A stretch of DNA of 49,745 nt from contig REGJ01000006.1 of assembly GCA_003702525.1 (NCBI GenBank), forward strand, positions 1-49,745, written 5' to 3'. This DNA comes from Candidatus Nitrosopumilus sp. Lineage in GTDB: Archaea; Thermoproteota; Nitrososphaeria; Nitrososphaerales; Nitrosopumilaceae. Every line of letters starts with the position of its first letter. Position 1 is the stretch's first letter. A model generated the notes under the pieces. The model was not told the origin of the DNA, made no database searches, and saw nothing but the letters and a program-made list of their open reading frames with translations. This document shows positions 32,869-41,404 of this stretch, one piece after another. Made by a program: the position numbers and the translations under genes.

Positions 32869-33267
32869 CATCTGAGCTTTAGTTAGTACAGTCTTTGCAT
32901 TATCAAAAGTAGTCTTTTCCATTGCAGTGTTGTAATCAATCCATGTGAAATCAAGATGCTCATGTGAAATGTTTACTTCCTTTGTTGTAGTTTCAGCTAA
33001 AAAGAAGACAACTTTTTTGTGAACAAGTTCCTTTTGATATTGAAAATTGTATTCTATCCACTCTTCAAACCCTTCTACAAAGTTCACATCCGTGATTCCT
33101 GTCTCTTCTTTTGTTTCTCTTACTGCAGTTTCATGAGTTGTTTCACCTTTCTCCATCTTACCTTTGACAAAATCCCAATGACCTGATGGATAATGCAATA
33201 ATAAGAACAGATTCTTAGAATCCTCTTTTCTAAACAATACTATACCTGCTGATGTCTCTTCAATCAT
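32848..33267 (-). CDS. Nudix hydrolase
   Basis: 139 aa. The Nudix box GKMEKGETTHETAVRETKEE-TGI is complete (G-x5-E-x7-REUxEExGU, about residues 37-59). The short size and the SAGIVLFRKED start recall the bis(5'-nucleosyl)-tetraphosphatase group. It starts within the uppS stop (ATGA overlap), so it is in the uppS transcript. Confidence 0.92.
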   Translation of the reverse strand: MIEETSAGIVLFRKEDSKNLFLLLHYPSGHWDFVKGKMEKGETTHETAVRETKEETGITDVNFVEGFEEWIEYNFQYQKELVHKKVVFFLAETTTKEVNISHEHLDFTWIDYNTAMEKTTFDNAKTVLTKAQMLLSKTV

Positions 33268-34055
33268 TTTCCTAATCTTCTTTTTCTTTCTTGGAATGTT
33301 CTAATGGCTCGCATCAAATCTATTTTCCTAAACTCTGGCCAAAAGATATCCATAAAAACTAATTCACTGTATGCGCTTTGCCACATCAAAAATCCACTTA
33401 GTCTTTTCTCACCTGATGTTCTCAAAATCATGTCTGGTGATGACTGTGGCAAGTGTGATGTATACAAATTTGATTCAATCTCTTTTTTTGTAATCTTGTC
33501 AACATCTAACTGACCGTCTCTGATCTTTTCACCTATCTTTTTTACAGCATCAACTAGTTCATACTGTCCTCCATATGCCAATGCAATGTTTAGGAAATGA
33601 TTGTCATAGTCTTTAGTAGCATCATCTAACCTTTGTAGAACCTCTTTGATGGAGTCAGGCAACATCTCTATTCTTCCAATTCCCTTTACTCTCATCTTTG
33701 ATCGATGAATTCGTGGATCGTTGTACAGCTTTTCTAGTCTCATACGAATCAACTCATAGAGATGGTCAAGCTCTTCATCATTTCTATCAAGGTTTTCGGC
33801 AGATAATGCATACAACGTTACAATTTTGATGTTAAACTCTTCACACCAATCTAGAAGATTCTCTACTGCATCAGCTCCCTTCCAGTGTCCTGCCTTTGGA
33901 AGTGACAGATGTCTTTTGGCCCATCTTCTGTTTCCGTCTAAAATTAATGCAACATGATTTGGAATGTCTCCAGTTTGAATCTCACTTTCTAGTCTTTTTC
34001 CATAAATTTTGTAGAGTCCTGATAGTTGGAGAAGTACATCTTTGATTTTGCTAAT
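33264..34055 (-). CDS. uppS: cis-Prenyltransferase (undecaprenyl/polyprenyl diphosphate synthase), apparent ATT start
   Basis: Condenses isopentenyl units to the lipid carrier for glycosylation. The only in-frame ATG/GTG/TTG is a TTG at 33815, inside conserved VTLYALSAENLDRN, too late to give a working enzyme. The frame stays open upstream to a TGA at 34062-34064 and encodes the essential NHVALILDGNRRWAKRH motif (catalytic D40). I therefore extend to ATT at 34055 (263 aa, normal length). A GGTGA Shine-Dalgarno lies 6 nt before ATT. An 8-bp inverted repeat could mask it. DILRTSGEKRLSGFLMWQS and SELVFMDIFWPEF complete the family motifs. Cotranscribed with DUF373 upstream and Nudix downstream. 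Confidence 0.85.
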   Translation of the reverse strand: MSKIKDVLLQLSGLYKIYGKRLESEIQTGDIPNHVALILDGNRRWAKRHLSLPKAGHWKGADAVENLLDWCEEFNIKIVTLYALSAENLDRNDEELDHLYELIRMRLEKLYNDPRIHRSKMRVKGIGRIEMLPDSIKEVLQRLDDATKDYDNHFLNIALAYGGQYELVDAVKKIGEKIRDGQLDVDKITKKEIESNLYTSHLPQSSPDMILRTSGEKRLSGFLMWQSAYSELVFMDIFWPEFRKIDLMRAIRTFQERKRRLGK

Positions 34056-34129
34056 ACCAGTTCACCTTTTGATGGTTGATCTACAACTAAAGATATCAGT
34101 GTTTTTGCAAAATTCAGCCTAGAACTGGT
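34056..34129 (-). promoter_or_regulatory. Inverted repeat overlapping the uppS ribosome site
   Basis: Perfect 8-bp arms (34056-34063 and 34122-34129) flank 58 nt. In the mRNA the first arm lies 5 nt after the DUF373 stop, and the second covers the bases between the Shine-Dalgarno and the ATT start of uppS, so pairing could block initiation. Chance cannot be excluded. Confidence 0.4.
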
Positions 34130-34134
34130 CTAAA

Positions 34135-35280
34135 TTAATCAGAAACCATCTCTTGGTCTTTGTGTTTTCTGTACTTTTTGAAGAGAATTGTGGCTGAAAC
34201 TAGTGTAGCTGCCAGTCCTCCTAAAAGTGGTGGAATCAGTGTAAATGAACTCACATCAGAAACCATGATGTTTGTAAACTGGTAGACTGTTGGATACAAA
34301 GCAACTAGTACAATTATTCTCAAAATGTCACTGATTTGTCTTGGCACTCCTCCAATCCAGTTACTGAGCAAAGTTCCTGCAAAGATTGCACCGAGCCCTG
34401 TCCACAATATTGGCAATACTCCTGCAACAAACTGACCAATAATTACTTGATCAGTAATCTTTGCAACAAAAGTAGTGTCTGCTTCAGCTAATACTGGATC
34501 AATTGATGCAACACCCGCTGGTATTGATGATAATACTAGCAATCCTCCTGCAACCATTGTAAACATTCTGATAAAACCCATCGGCGTCGGCTTTGACCAA
34601 CTTGACCAAACTCTATCAATATCAAATGCTCTTATCAAAAATGCACCGCCCAAAATACTAACAAGTACTGCAAAGATTTCTGTAGTAATTCCAAATACGG
34701 ATGCAACACCACCAATTAACAAAAGAATTCCTGGAACTCCCAAGAAAAATTTAGAATACCTTGAATCATATGCAATCATTTTGAGATATTTTCCAAATAC
34801 TGCATAGGAATACTCTACACTTCTACTTACTTTCATTACAACACGTTGCACTGAAACTACTGGTAGAACATTTTGAATTACTGGAATAACACTTTCATCA
34901 TCTTCGCCATCTGAAACAATAACTGCACCGTTTGCAGAAAATTTATCTAGAACTTTTCTTGTTTCAGCAAGAATTTTCTCATCAGCTTGAACTCCTCTGT
35001 CTTTAACTCCTGCAACTGTAACGACTTCAACTTGATACCCTTTGCTTACCAAGTCTTCATAGGTCTTGATTGCTGAAAATATAGAATTAGAATCTGCATC
35101 TTCGGGATCCTCTAATGCAAGTCTCTGTGCTGCTTCAATACATGCATCTCTTCCAACTACTGGTGTGACAATACCTGCCTTTTCACCTACATCGTTATCT
35201 CTGTCTACACAAATTACGAGTAGTTTGTTGGCAGTAGATGCATTGACATCTTTTTCAACCTTGTCAGAGCGCTGAGACAT
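34135..35280 (-). CDS. DUF373 family membrane protein
   Basis: 381 aa. Residues 1-150 are a cytosolic alpha/beta domain (LLVICVDRDNDVGEKAGI and AVIVSDGEDDESVIPV), then about six to seven hydrophobic helices (from about 178) ending in a basic tail (KKYRKHKDQEMVSD). This matches the archaeal DUF373 family, of unknown function. Being directly upstream of uppS hints at a role in isoprenoid lipid or glycan metabolism, but this is context only. Confidence 0.88.
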   Translation of the reverse strand: MSQRSDKVEKDVNASTANKLLVICVDRDNDVGEKAGIVTPVVGRDACIEAAQRLALEDPEDADSNSIFSAIKTYEDLVSKGYQVEVVTVAGVKDRGVQADEKILAETRKVLDKFSANGAVIVSDGEDDESVIPVIQNVLPVVSVQRVVMKVSRSVEYSYAVFGKYLKMIAYDSRYSKFFLGVPGILLLIGGVASVFGITTEIFAVLVSILGGAFLIRAFDIDRVWSSWSKPTPMGFIRMFTMVAGGLLVLSSIPAGVASIDPVLAEADTTFVAKITDQVIIGQFVAGVLPILWTGLGAIFAGTLLSNWIGGVPRQISDILRIIVLVALYPTVYQFTNIMVSDVSSFTLIPPLLGGLAATLVSATILFKKYRKHKDQEMVSD

Positions 35281-35350
35281 TCATCTTGTATCGTAAAATT
35301 GCTTTTTAACGATTTCCAACCAATATGATTAGTAAAATTCGGTTTTGAGG

Positions 35351-35848
35351 CTATGGTCTTGACTGGTCTGAGAGTCTAATCAATTCTAGTGACTCTGCTT
35401 TGAGCGTCTCTATCTTTTGTGTGGTTTCTGTAATCTCTTGCTCTGATCCTTGATTTTCAATCAGGTTTGCCAAAACTTTGGTCTCTCCAACATACAAGTT
35501 GAATTTCTTCATTGCATCCATGTAGTTGATGTAGCTTTCTTGCCATTGTTCTGGTGGCTTTGATGTTACAAACTCGCTGATCTGACCTGTCACTTGAGTT
35601 GATGTGATATCAGCTGATTCAGTGTATTCCTCTGGTGTTATCTCACCGTCTAGCAATTTTTGATATTCAATCTCTGTTGATTGTGCTAAAACTTCATGAA
35701 TGCTTTTTGCACCATCCAAATAACTTTCATAATCTGTTACAATGAATGTGGTTTCATTTTGTTGTGGAACCATCCACACCAAAAAACTGGCCCCGGTAAT
35801 TGCACCCAAAATGATTATTGTAATTGCAATTCCTTTTTTTGATGCCAT
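35351..35848 (-). CDS. Membrane-anchored helical protein
   Basis: 165 aa. Residues 7-26 are one hydrophobic helix after MASKKG; the exported part is helical with long amphipathic stretches (ETTQKIETLKAESLELIRL) and no cysteines. No family recognised. Between it and the next gene (35849-36098) is a 250-bp AT-rich gap with a TTTAA-type promoter element near 36020 and nothing else I can support. Confidence 0.7.
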   Translation of the reverse strand: MASKKGIAITIIILGAITGASFLVWMVPQQNETTFIVTDYESYLDGAKSIHEVLAQSTEIEYQKLLDGEITPEEYTESADITSTQVTGQISEFVTSKPPEQWQESYINYMDAMKKFNLYVGETKVLANLIENQGSEQEITETTQKIETLKAESLELIRLSDQSRP

Positions 35849-36098
35849 TTTTCTTCTCTAATGTCTGCTAGTTTATAATTGATAATCTTTGAAGAATTTT
35901 TGTAATATTGAACAAATATTAGAAAAATTGCTTTTTGGTATAATCTTGACCATAATTTTCTAAAATTTGCTAACATTCGTTAAAATTTTTGAATTTGGGC
36001 TTTTTCTGAGGCACAAAAAAATTTAAGCACATCTAGTCTGTAGTTAAATAATTTTCACAGGCTCTTCCTAAATACCAGCGTGCTTGACAATTTTTAGA

Positions 36099-36245
36099 AT
36101 GGTTACAGCATATTGCGTAAAATGCCGCGAAAAAAGGGACATCAAAGATCCCAAAGAAACTAAACTAAAGAACGGACGTCCTGCCGTAAAAGGTACATGT
36201 CCAGAATGTGGAACTAACGTTTTCCGTATCGGAAAAATGGACTAA
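36099..36245 (+). CDS. DUF5679-type zinc-ribbon protein
   Basis: 48 aa: MVTAYCVKCREKRDIKDP, a Lys-rich middle, then GTCPECGTNVFRIGK. C6-x2-C9 and C34-x2-C37 form one zinc ribbon. This matches the short archaeal/actinobacterial DUF5679 type. It precedes the aIF2-beta gene by 71 bp on the same strand. Function unknown; RNA or DNA binding is likely for such basic ribbons. Confidence 0.85.
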   Translation: MVTAYCVKCREKRDIKDPKETKLKNGRPAVKGTCPECGTNVFRIGKMD

Positions 36246-36316
36246 TTTAGAAACAAAATCCACACGACTTCTTCTTTTTCAAAACCCATATAGGGTCTAC
36301 TATACACTATTGTTTA

Positions 36317-36739
36317 GTGACCAAAGCAGAATACGAAAGTCTACTCAAAAGGATACAGGATAAGCTAGGTGATACTGAAAAAACCACTGCCGCTAGGTTT
36401 GAGCTTCCTGTAGTCGATGTGATGTGGGAAGGACAAAAGACATTCCTGCGTAATTTCTCTGAATTCCCAAAGGTACTCAGACGAGATCCTGACAAGGTAT
36501 TACAATATCTCTCAAAAGAGTTTGCAGTTCCTGCTGAGAGACTTGGTGACAAGGCCATGTTTATTGGAAAACGTGCTCCTGATGACTTTACCAGACTGTT
36601 TCAAATTTATGTTAAAGATTATCTTGAATGCCCAACTTGTAAAAGCCCTGATACAAAGATAGAAAAAGAAAATCGTATTTCATTTTTGATTTGTGAAGCA
36701 TGTGGTGCAAAGTCAACTCTAAAAGGTAAATATGCATAA
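36317..36739 (+). CDS. Translation initiation factor aIF2 subunit beta
   Basis: Part of the heterotrimer that brings initiator Met-tRNA to the 30S subunit. 140 aa. The N-terminal helix binds gamma, the central alpha/beta domain holds RNFSEFPKVLRRDPDKVLQYL, and the C-terminal zinc ribbon is CPTC...CEAC (ECPTCKSPDTKI, LICEACGAKSTL). Start is GTG. It shares one base with the DUF424 gene. Confidence 0.94.
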   Translation: MTKAEYESLLKRIQDKLGDTEKTTAARFELPVVDVMWEGQKTFLRNFSEFPKVLRRDPDKVLQYLSKEFAVPAERLGDKAMFIGKRAPDDFTRLFQIYVKDYLECPTCKSPDTKIEKENRISFLICEACGAKSTLKGKYA

Positions 36740-37035
36740 TGCCATTTGCAGTACGTCAAACTAATTATCAAAAAAATCCAATGTTGAACATATGTGATGC
36801 AGAACTATTAGGTAAAACAATTGTTGAAGGTGATCTAAACATGCACATCAGTGAAAGCTATTACGGAGAAAGATTTGTAGAAAAAGATGAAGCTGAAATT
36901 CTACTAAAAAATTCTGCAATAATTAATCTTGTAGGTGATCAAACTATTTCCATGTCTATAGAGTTAGGCATCGGTTCTGAAAATGCAATTAAAAAAATTT
37001 CTGGAGTCCCCTTCCTCATTGTTTTTAAAATGTAG
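36739..37035 (+). CDS. DUF424 family protein
   Basis: 98 aa. MNICDAELLGKTI-type N-terminus (here LNICDAELLGKTIVEGDLNM), then YYGERFVEKDEAEILL, and a C-terminal GSENAIKKISGVPFLIVFK. This matches archaeal DUF424, which often neighbours aIF2-beta. Its ATG shares one base with the aIF2-beta stop, so translation is coupled. Probably translation-linked; not proven. Confidence 0.88.
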   Translation: MPFAVRQTNYQKNPMLNICDAELLGKTIVEGDLNMHISESYYGERFVEKDEAEILLKNSAIINLVGDQTISMSIELGIGSENAIKKISGVPFLIVFKM

Positions 37036-37089
37036 AATGTTTTCATTCAAAAAGAAATTCATTTTATCTAGTGGAGGTATCATTTAGTA

Positions 37090-37869
37090 ATGACTGATAT
37101 ACTTAGCAAGAAATTAGAATCAAAGCTAGACAAAAAACTAATTTCAAAAGCTAAAAGAAAAACTTTGGATGATGGTTTCAAAAAAGGCAAAGTGGTAAAC
37201 GAAGTCTTGGACAAACCAACTGTCATGACGTTATACAAAATGATTACCGACCACATCATTGCATATGTTAACGGTGCAGTAAGTGCTGGAAAAGAATCTG
37301 TTTTGTTTTGGGGAGTTGATGAAAACGATTCAGATGTTGCATTAAAAATTTATCTTGTTAGTACTTCTAATTTTAAAAAACGAGAGCCCTATATCCTTGG
37401 TGACCCTCGATTCTCAAATGTCAAAAAGGGTACAAAAAATCTAGTCTATCTCTGGGCAAAAAAGGAATACCGAAACCTAACTCAGTGCTTTGAGGCTGGA
37501 ATTCCAGTCCCAAAACCCCTCTATGTGACAAATAATGTATTGGCCATGGAGTTTGTGGGTGAGAAGGGTGCTCCTGGAAAATCATTGCTTGATTCACAAG
37601 TAGATGAGAATGACTATCAACAAGCCATCCAAATTATTCAGGACATGTATGAAAATGCAAAACTGGTCCATGGCGATTATTCAGAGTATAACATATTCAA
37701 AACTGAAAACGGATTGGTAGTTTTTGATTTGGGTTCTGCAGTTGATTTGAGGCACCCTAATACTCAAGAATTTCTTAAGAGAGACATTAATAACATTACA
37801 AGGTTCTTCAAAAAAAGAGGAGTTTCTGTTGAGGATCCAGATCAATTATTTGAGGATATTGTAAAATGA
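37090..37869 (+). CDS. RIO-type atypical protein kinase (Rio1)
   Basis: 259 aa. The RIO fold is seen in AGKESVLFWGVDENDSDVALKIY (ATP loop and Lys), FVGEKGAPGKSL (hinge), LVHGDYSEYNIF (catalytic Asp-x4-Asn) and VVFDLGSAVDL (metal Asp). Archaeal and eukaryotic Rio1 acts in late small-subunit maturation. The next gene, a KH protein that corresponds to the Dim2/Pno1 assembly factor, overlaps it by 4 bp, so both are likely assembly partners. Confidence 0.93.
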   Translation: MTDILSKKLESKLDKKLISKAKRKTLDDGFKKGKVVNEVLDKPTVMTLYKMITDHIIAYVNGAVSAGKESVLFWGVDENDSDVALKIYLVSTSNFKKREPYILGDPRFSNVKKGTKNLVYLWAKKEYRNLTQCFEAGIPVPKPLYVTNNVLAMEFVGEKGAPGKSLLDSQVDENDYQQAIQIIQDMYENAKLVHGDYSEYNIFKTENGLVVFDLGSAVDLRHPNTQEFLKRDINNITRFFKKRGVSVEDPDQLFEDIVK

Positions 37870-38438
37870 GCTTTGAGAAATTAATTCGAATTCCAAATGA
37901 CAGGATAGGAGTATTAATTGGTAAATCAGGTAATGTTAAATCTAAAATTGAAAAAGCATGTCATGTCTCTTTGGATATTGATGGTGAGACAGGGGAAGTT
38001 TTCATAAAGTCTGATGGTGATGTAGAAAAGATCCAACCATTCAAAGCGATGGAAATTGTTACAGCAATTGGTAGAGGTTTTTCTCCTGAAAGTGCTATGA
38101 CCTTGTTGAAGGGAGAAAACACATTGCACGTTATAGATCTTCGAGAGTTTGCAGGCAAATCTAACGCAAATGTTGAAAGGATAAAAGGGAGAATTATTGG
38201 AGAAGGTGGTAGAGCACGGAGAAATATGGAAAATCTTAGCAGTACTCATATCTCAGTTTATGGAAAAACAGTTTCAATTATTGGTGATGCAAGTAAATTA
38301 CGATTAGCAGTTGATGCAATCTCGTCTATTTCAAGTGGAAGTATGCATGGTGCAGTTTATGACAAACTAGAAGCTGCAAACAGAAAAGAAAAGCAAGAAA
38401 AAATGAAGTTGTGGGAAGATCAAGATGTCTTCTATTAA
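37866..38438 (+). CDS. KH-domain small-subunit assembly protein (Dim2/Pno1-like)
   Basis: 190 aa with two KH domains. KH1 starts IRIPNDRIGVLIGKSGNVKSKIE with the GKSG loop; KH2 has GRIIGEGGRARRNMENLS with the GEGG loop. Family members bind the 3' end region of pre-16S rRNA. It overlaps Rio1 by 4 bp and top6B by 14 bp, a gene order well known in archaea. Confidence 0.92.
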   Translation: MSFEKLIRIPNDRIGVLIGKSGNVKSKIEKACHVSLDIDGETGEVFIKSDGDVEKIQPFKAMEIVTAIGRGFSPESAMTLLKGENTLHVIDLREFAGKSNANVERIKGRIIGEGGRARRNMENLSSTHISVYGKTVSIIGDASKLRLAVDAISSISSGSMHGAVYDKLEAANRKEKQEKMKLWEDQDVFY

Positions 38439-40305
38439 AGAAAAATTTAATCAGATTTCTCCTAGTGAGTTTTTCTATAGTAATCGTGACTTGGCTGGAT
38501 TCAGTAATCCTACCCGTTCCCTATACACTGCTGTCAGAGAATTTGTTGAAAATGCACTTGATGCCTGTGATCAAAAGGGAATCCTGCCTGACGTACACCT
38601 AACAATCAAGGCTGTAGACCCTGACAAGCCAGACCCAAAACCATACATTTTGACTGTAAAAGATAACGGACCTGGCGTTGATGCAAAACACATCCCACTT
38701 GCATTTGGTACAGTTCTATATGGTTCCAAATTTGGACTAAAGCAAGCAAGAGGTATGTTTGGTCTTGGTGCAACAATGGCAATTCTGTATGGTCAAATTA
38801 CTACAAACAAACCAGTAATTGTAAAAAGCTGTGCTGATGGACAAATTCAAAATCAGTTTGAAATTCTACTGGACATTCAAAAAAACAAACCAGTAATTGT
38901 AAAACATACTGAAAAAGAAGCTTCTAAGAAAGGCCTTTCTGTTAGTATTTGTTTAGAGGGAGATTATTCCAAAGCAGGAAACAAAATAAGAGATTATGTC
39001 TATGAAACATCATTAATTACTCCATATGCAACAATTACTTTTGATGATCCTAAAGGACAAAAATTCCAACACCCTAGATTTGTAAAAGAAATACCCCCTC
39101 CACCAACAATCATCAGACCACATCCACATGGAATTGATGTTGAGCGAATCAGAAGAATGATAGTTGAATCTCAATTTGAAATTCCAACAATTGATGATGT
39201 AATGATTGAAAAGGTTAGAAAAGATTTAGGATTATCAAAACAAAATCTCAGCTTTACTGCAATTATGGCAAAAGCAAAAAAGAAATGGAAAAATCTTTCC
39301 CGTCAAGTGCGTGTAGTAATTGCTTTGTTGTCATTTTTGAAAATGGATTTTGAAAAATTAAGTAAAATTAGAATTGAAGACCTTGATGTTCCAAACAAAA
39401 AATTACATTATTGGGACTTTGGAGATTCACAATCAAAAACAGTTGATATGGATCCTGAAAGTCAATACTACAAACAACTTACCAACACTGTTCAAGGTGA
39501 ACCATTAACCACTTTTCTCACTAAAAGATTCCAACGTGTAGGGCCAACTACTGCAGTAAAGTTTGCAGAGTTTGCAAAATTCAAGCCTGAGAAACGCATG
39601 GGTACTCTAACTAACCAAGAACTAGTCAACCTAAGTGATTCACTTCAAAAATTCGATGACTTTATGGCTCCAGATTCAAGTTGCCTAGCACCATTAGGTG
39701 AATCCCCACTTGAAAAAGGAATCAAGAAATTTTTCAATCCTGATTTTGTTGCTGTTGTTCAGCGACCAGCGTCTGCATATTCAGGATTCCCATTCATTGT
39801 TGAGATGGGAATTGCATATGGTGGTGACATCAAATCAGGTGGTCCTCATGTGTATAGATATGCAAATAGAATTCCACTACTATATGATGAGGGAAGTGAT
39901 GTTGTACTCAAAGTTGTAAATGATACTGATTGGGGTCGATACAAAGTCAAAGGTGATCCGCCATTTATCATAGTCTCTCATATTTGTTCAACTAGAATTC
40001 CTTACAAGACTGCAGGAAAAGAAAACGTTGCAGACAGACAAGAAATTGAACGAGAACTCCGACTTGCATTACAATTCCTATCAAGAAAACTAGCTGCATT
40101 CATGTCAAAGAGAGGACAAGCAGAAATGGCAAAAAAACGTGCAAATCTTTATGCCAAATACATTCCAATGATCGCAGAATTTTGTACTGAACTAGCTGGA
40201 AAGAAAAAAGAACCTAATTACAAGAAAATTTTAGAGGAATTAGAACCTGTTGAAGTTAAAACTGAAAAAACAGTAGAGGAGGAAAAACCAATTGAAAGCA
40301 AGTGA
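38425..40305 (+). CDS. top6B: DNA topoisomerase VI subunit B
   Basis: ATPase subunit of the type IIB topoisomerase. 626 aa. The GHKL ATP site reads VREFVENALDACD, VKDNGPGVDAKHI and ARGMFGLGATMAI. A helix-two-turn-helix follows, then the transducer domain with KFKPEKRMG and YANRIPLLYDEG. The C-terminus ends in a Glu/Lys tail. Together with subunit A it relaxes and decatenates DNA. It overlaps top6A by 14 bp. Confidence 0.96.
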   Translation: MSSIKEKFNQISPSEFFYSNRDLAGFSNPTRSLYTAVREFVENALDACDQKGILPDVHLTIKAVDPDKPDPKPYILTVKDNGPGVDAKHIPLAFGTVLYGSKFGLKQARGMFGLGATMAILYGQITTNKPVIVKSCADGQIQNQFEILLDIQKNKPVIVKHTEKEASKKGLSVSICLEGDYSKAGNKIRDYVYETSLITPYATITFDDPKGQKFQHPRFVKEIPPPPTIIRPHPHGIDVERIRRMIVESQFEIPTIDDVMIEKVRKDLGLSKQNLSFTAIMAKAKKKWKNLSRQVRVVIALLSFLKMDFEKLSKIRIEDLDVPNKKLHYWDFGDSQSKTVDMDPESQYYKQLTNTVQGEPLTTFLTKRFQRVGPTTAVKFAEFAKFKPEKRMGTLTNQELVNLSDSLQKFDDFMAPDSSCLAPLGESPLEKGIKKFFNPDFVAVVQRPASAYSGFPFIVEMGIAYGGDIKSGGPHVYRYANRIPLLYDEGSDVVLKVVNDTDWGRYKVKGDPPFIIVSHICSTRIPYKTAGKENVADRQEIERELRLALQFLSRKLAAFMSKRGQAEMAKKRANLYAKYIPMIAEFCTELAGKKKEPNYKKILEELEPVEVKTEKTVEEEKPIESK

Positions 40306-41404
40306 GAAAAAAGCAAAAGAGATTAGCAAAAAAGCTAAAGAAAAGCAAAAGAATATTCTAGAATCTCTAAAAAGTCATGGTGCAAAAATCTATGAAGATT
40401 TAGAAAATGGACAATTCCCAAAGTTCTCCATTCCGAGTAGATCTGTAAGCAATATTGTTTATGACAAAAAATTAAGACAATACATTTTAGGAAATTCTAC
40501 TGCATTACGTAGTGCAAAGAATTCTGCACAATTACGTTCATTTACACAACTAATGTGGCTTGCATTCTTTGCAAATAGACTAACCCAAGAGAAAAAATCA
40601 TCTACACTAAGAGATGTATACTATTCATCCCAAGCATTCGCAATAGAATTTGATGACCAATCTGAATCAGATAACATCATTGTGGATTTAGAGGCAGTAA
40701 CATCAAGACCAAGAGAGGATTTCCATATCTTCCCTGAAGAGAGAAGCTCTATCTTTGGTGACTTGAATATTGAGTATACAATTCCTGGATATGAGGGCAA
40801 GTCAATGAATCTGTCTAATCACCCTGATGGTTATTCCATTGGACCAAGTTTGACTACTGCTGAACTAGTTGATACTAGTGCAGAAATTGTAATTGCAATT
40901 GAAAAGGGTGGTCTCTTTACAAGATTTGTTGAAGAACAAGTCGATAAAAAATTCAAATCAATTATCATCAACACTGGAGGACAAGCTCCACGTTCAACTA
41001 GAACACTACTCAAACGTCTTCATGATGAAATGGGACTACCAGTAATCATCTTAACTGACGGAGATGTGTATGGAGAACACATTGCTATGGTAATAAAATC
41101 AGGTTCTGCAAATGCTGCACACCTCAGAGAACTAACAGTTCCTGATGCAAAGTGGGTAGGAGTTTGGGCAACTGACATTGAAAAATACAAACTACCGACA
41201 ATTCCAATGACAGAATCTGACATTAAGAGGTGCTATGATTTACAAAAAGATCCTAGATACGAATCAGGAATATGGAAAAAAGAACTTGAAGTATTCTTGA
41301 GATTAAAGAGAAAAGCAGAACTGGAGGCCTTTGCAAAATATGGTCTTACAAACATCACTGACAAGTATCTGCCCCAAAAGCTAGAACTAGCAAAAAGTCT
41401 CTAG
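40292..41404 (+). CDS. top6A: DNA topoisomerase VI subunit A
   Basis: Spo11-like DNA-cleaving subunit. 370 aa. The winged-helix part carries the catalytic tyrosine in TLRDVYYSSQ (Y110/Y111). The Toprim domain has IVIAIEKGGLFTRFVEE with the metal Glu and PVIILTDGDVYGEHI with the D-x-D. Start is TTG within the end of top6B, preceded by a strong GGAGG Shine-Dalgarno (about 40277-40283), which decides this start. Confidence 0.96.
   Translation: MKASEKKAKEISKKAKEKQKNILESLKSHGAKIYEDLENGQFPKFSIPSRSVSNIVYDKKLRQYILGNSTALRSAKNSAQLRSFTQLMWLAFFANRLTQEKKSSTLRDVYYSSQAFAIEFDDQSESDNIIVDLEAVTSRPREDFHIFPEERSSIFGDLNIEYTIPGYEGKSMNLSNHPDGYSIGPSLTTAELVDTSAEIVIAIEKGGLFTRFVEEQVDKKFKSIIINTGGQAPRSTRTLLKRLHDEMGLPVIILTDGDVYGEHIAMVIKSGSANAAHLRELTVPDAKWVGVWATDIEKYKLPTIPMTESDIKRCYDLQKDPRYESGIWKKELEVFLRLKRKAELEAFAKYGLTNITDKYLPQKLELAKSL

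Noticed and set aside
33264-33815. uppS as a truncated pseudogene starting at TTG 33815
   Set aside because: The frame upstream stays open and carries the full DGNRRWA catalytic region, so the gene is intact apart from its start codon.
35849-36098. AT-rich gap as a possible replication origin
   Set aside because: No repeated origin-recognition-box-like motif or Cdc6/Orc1 gene is present; it looks like a normal promoter region.
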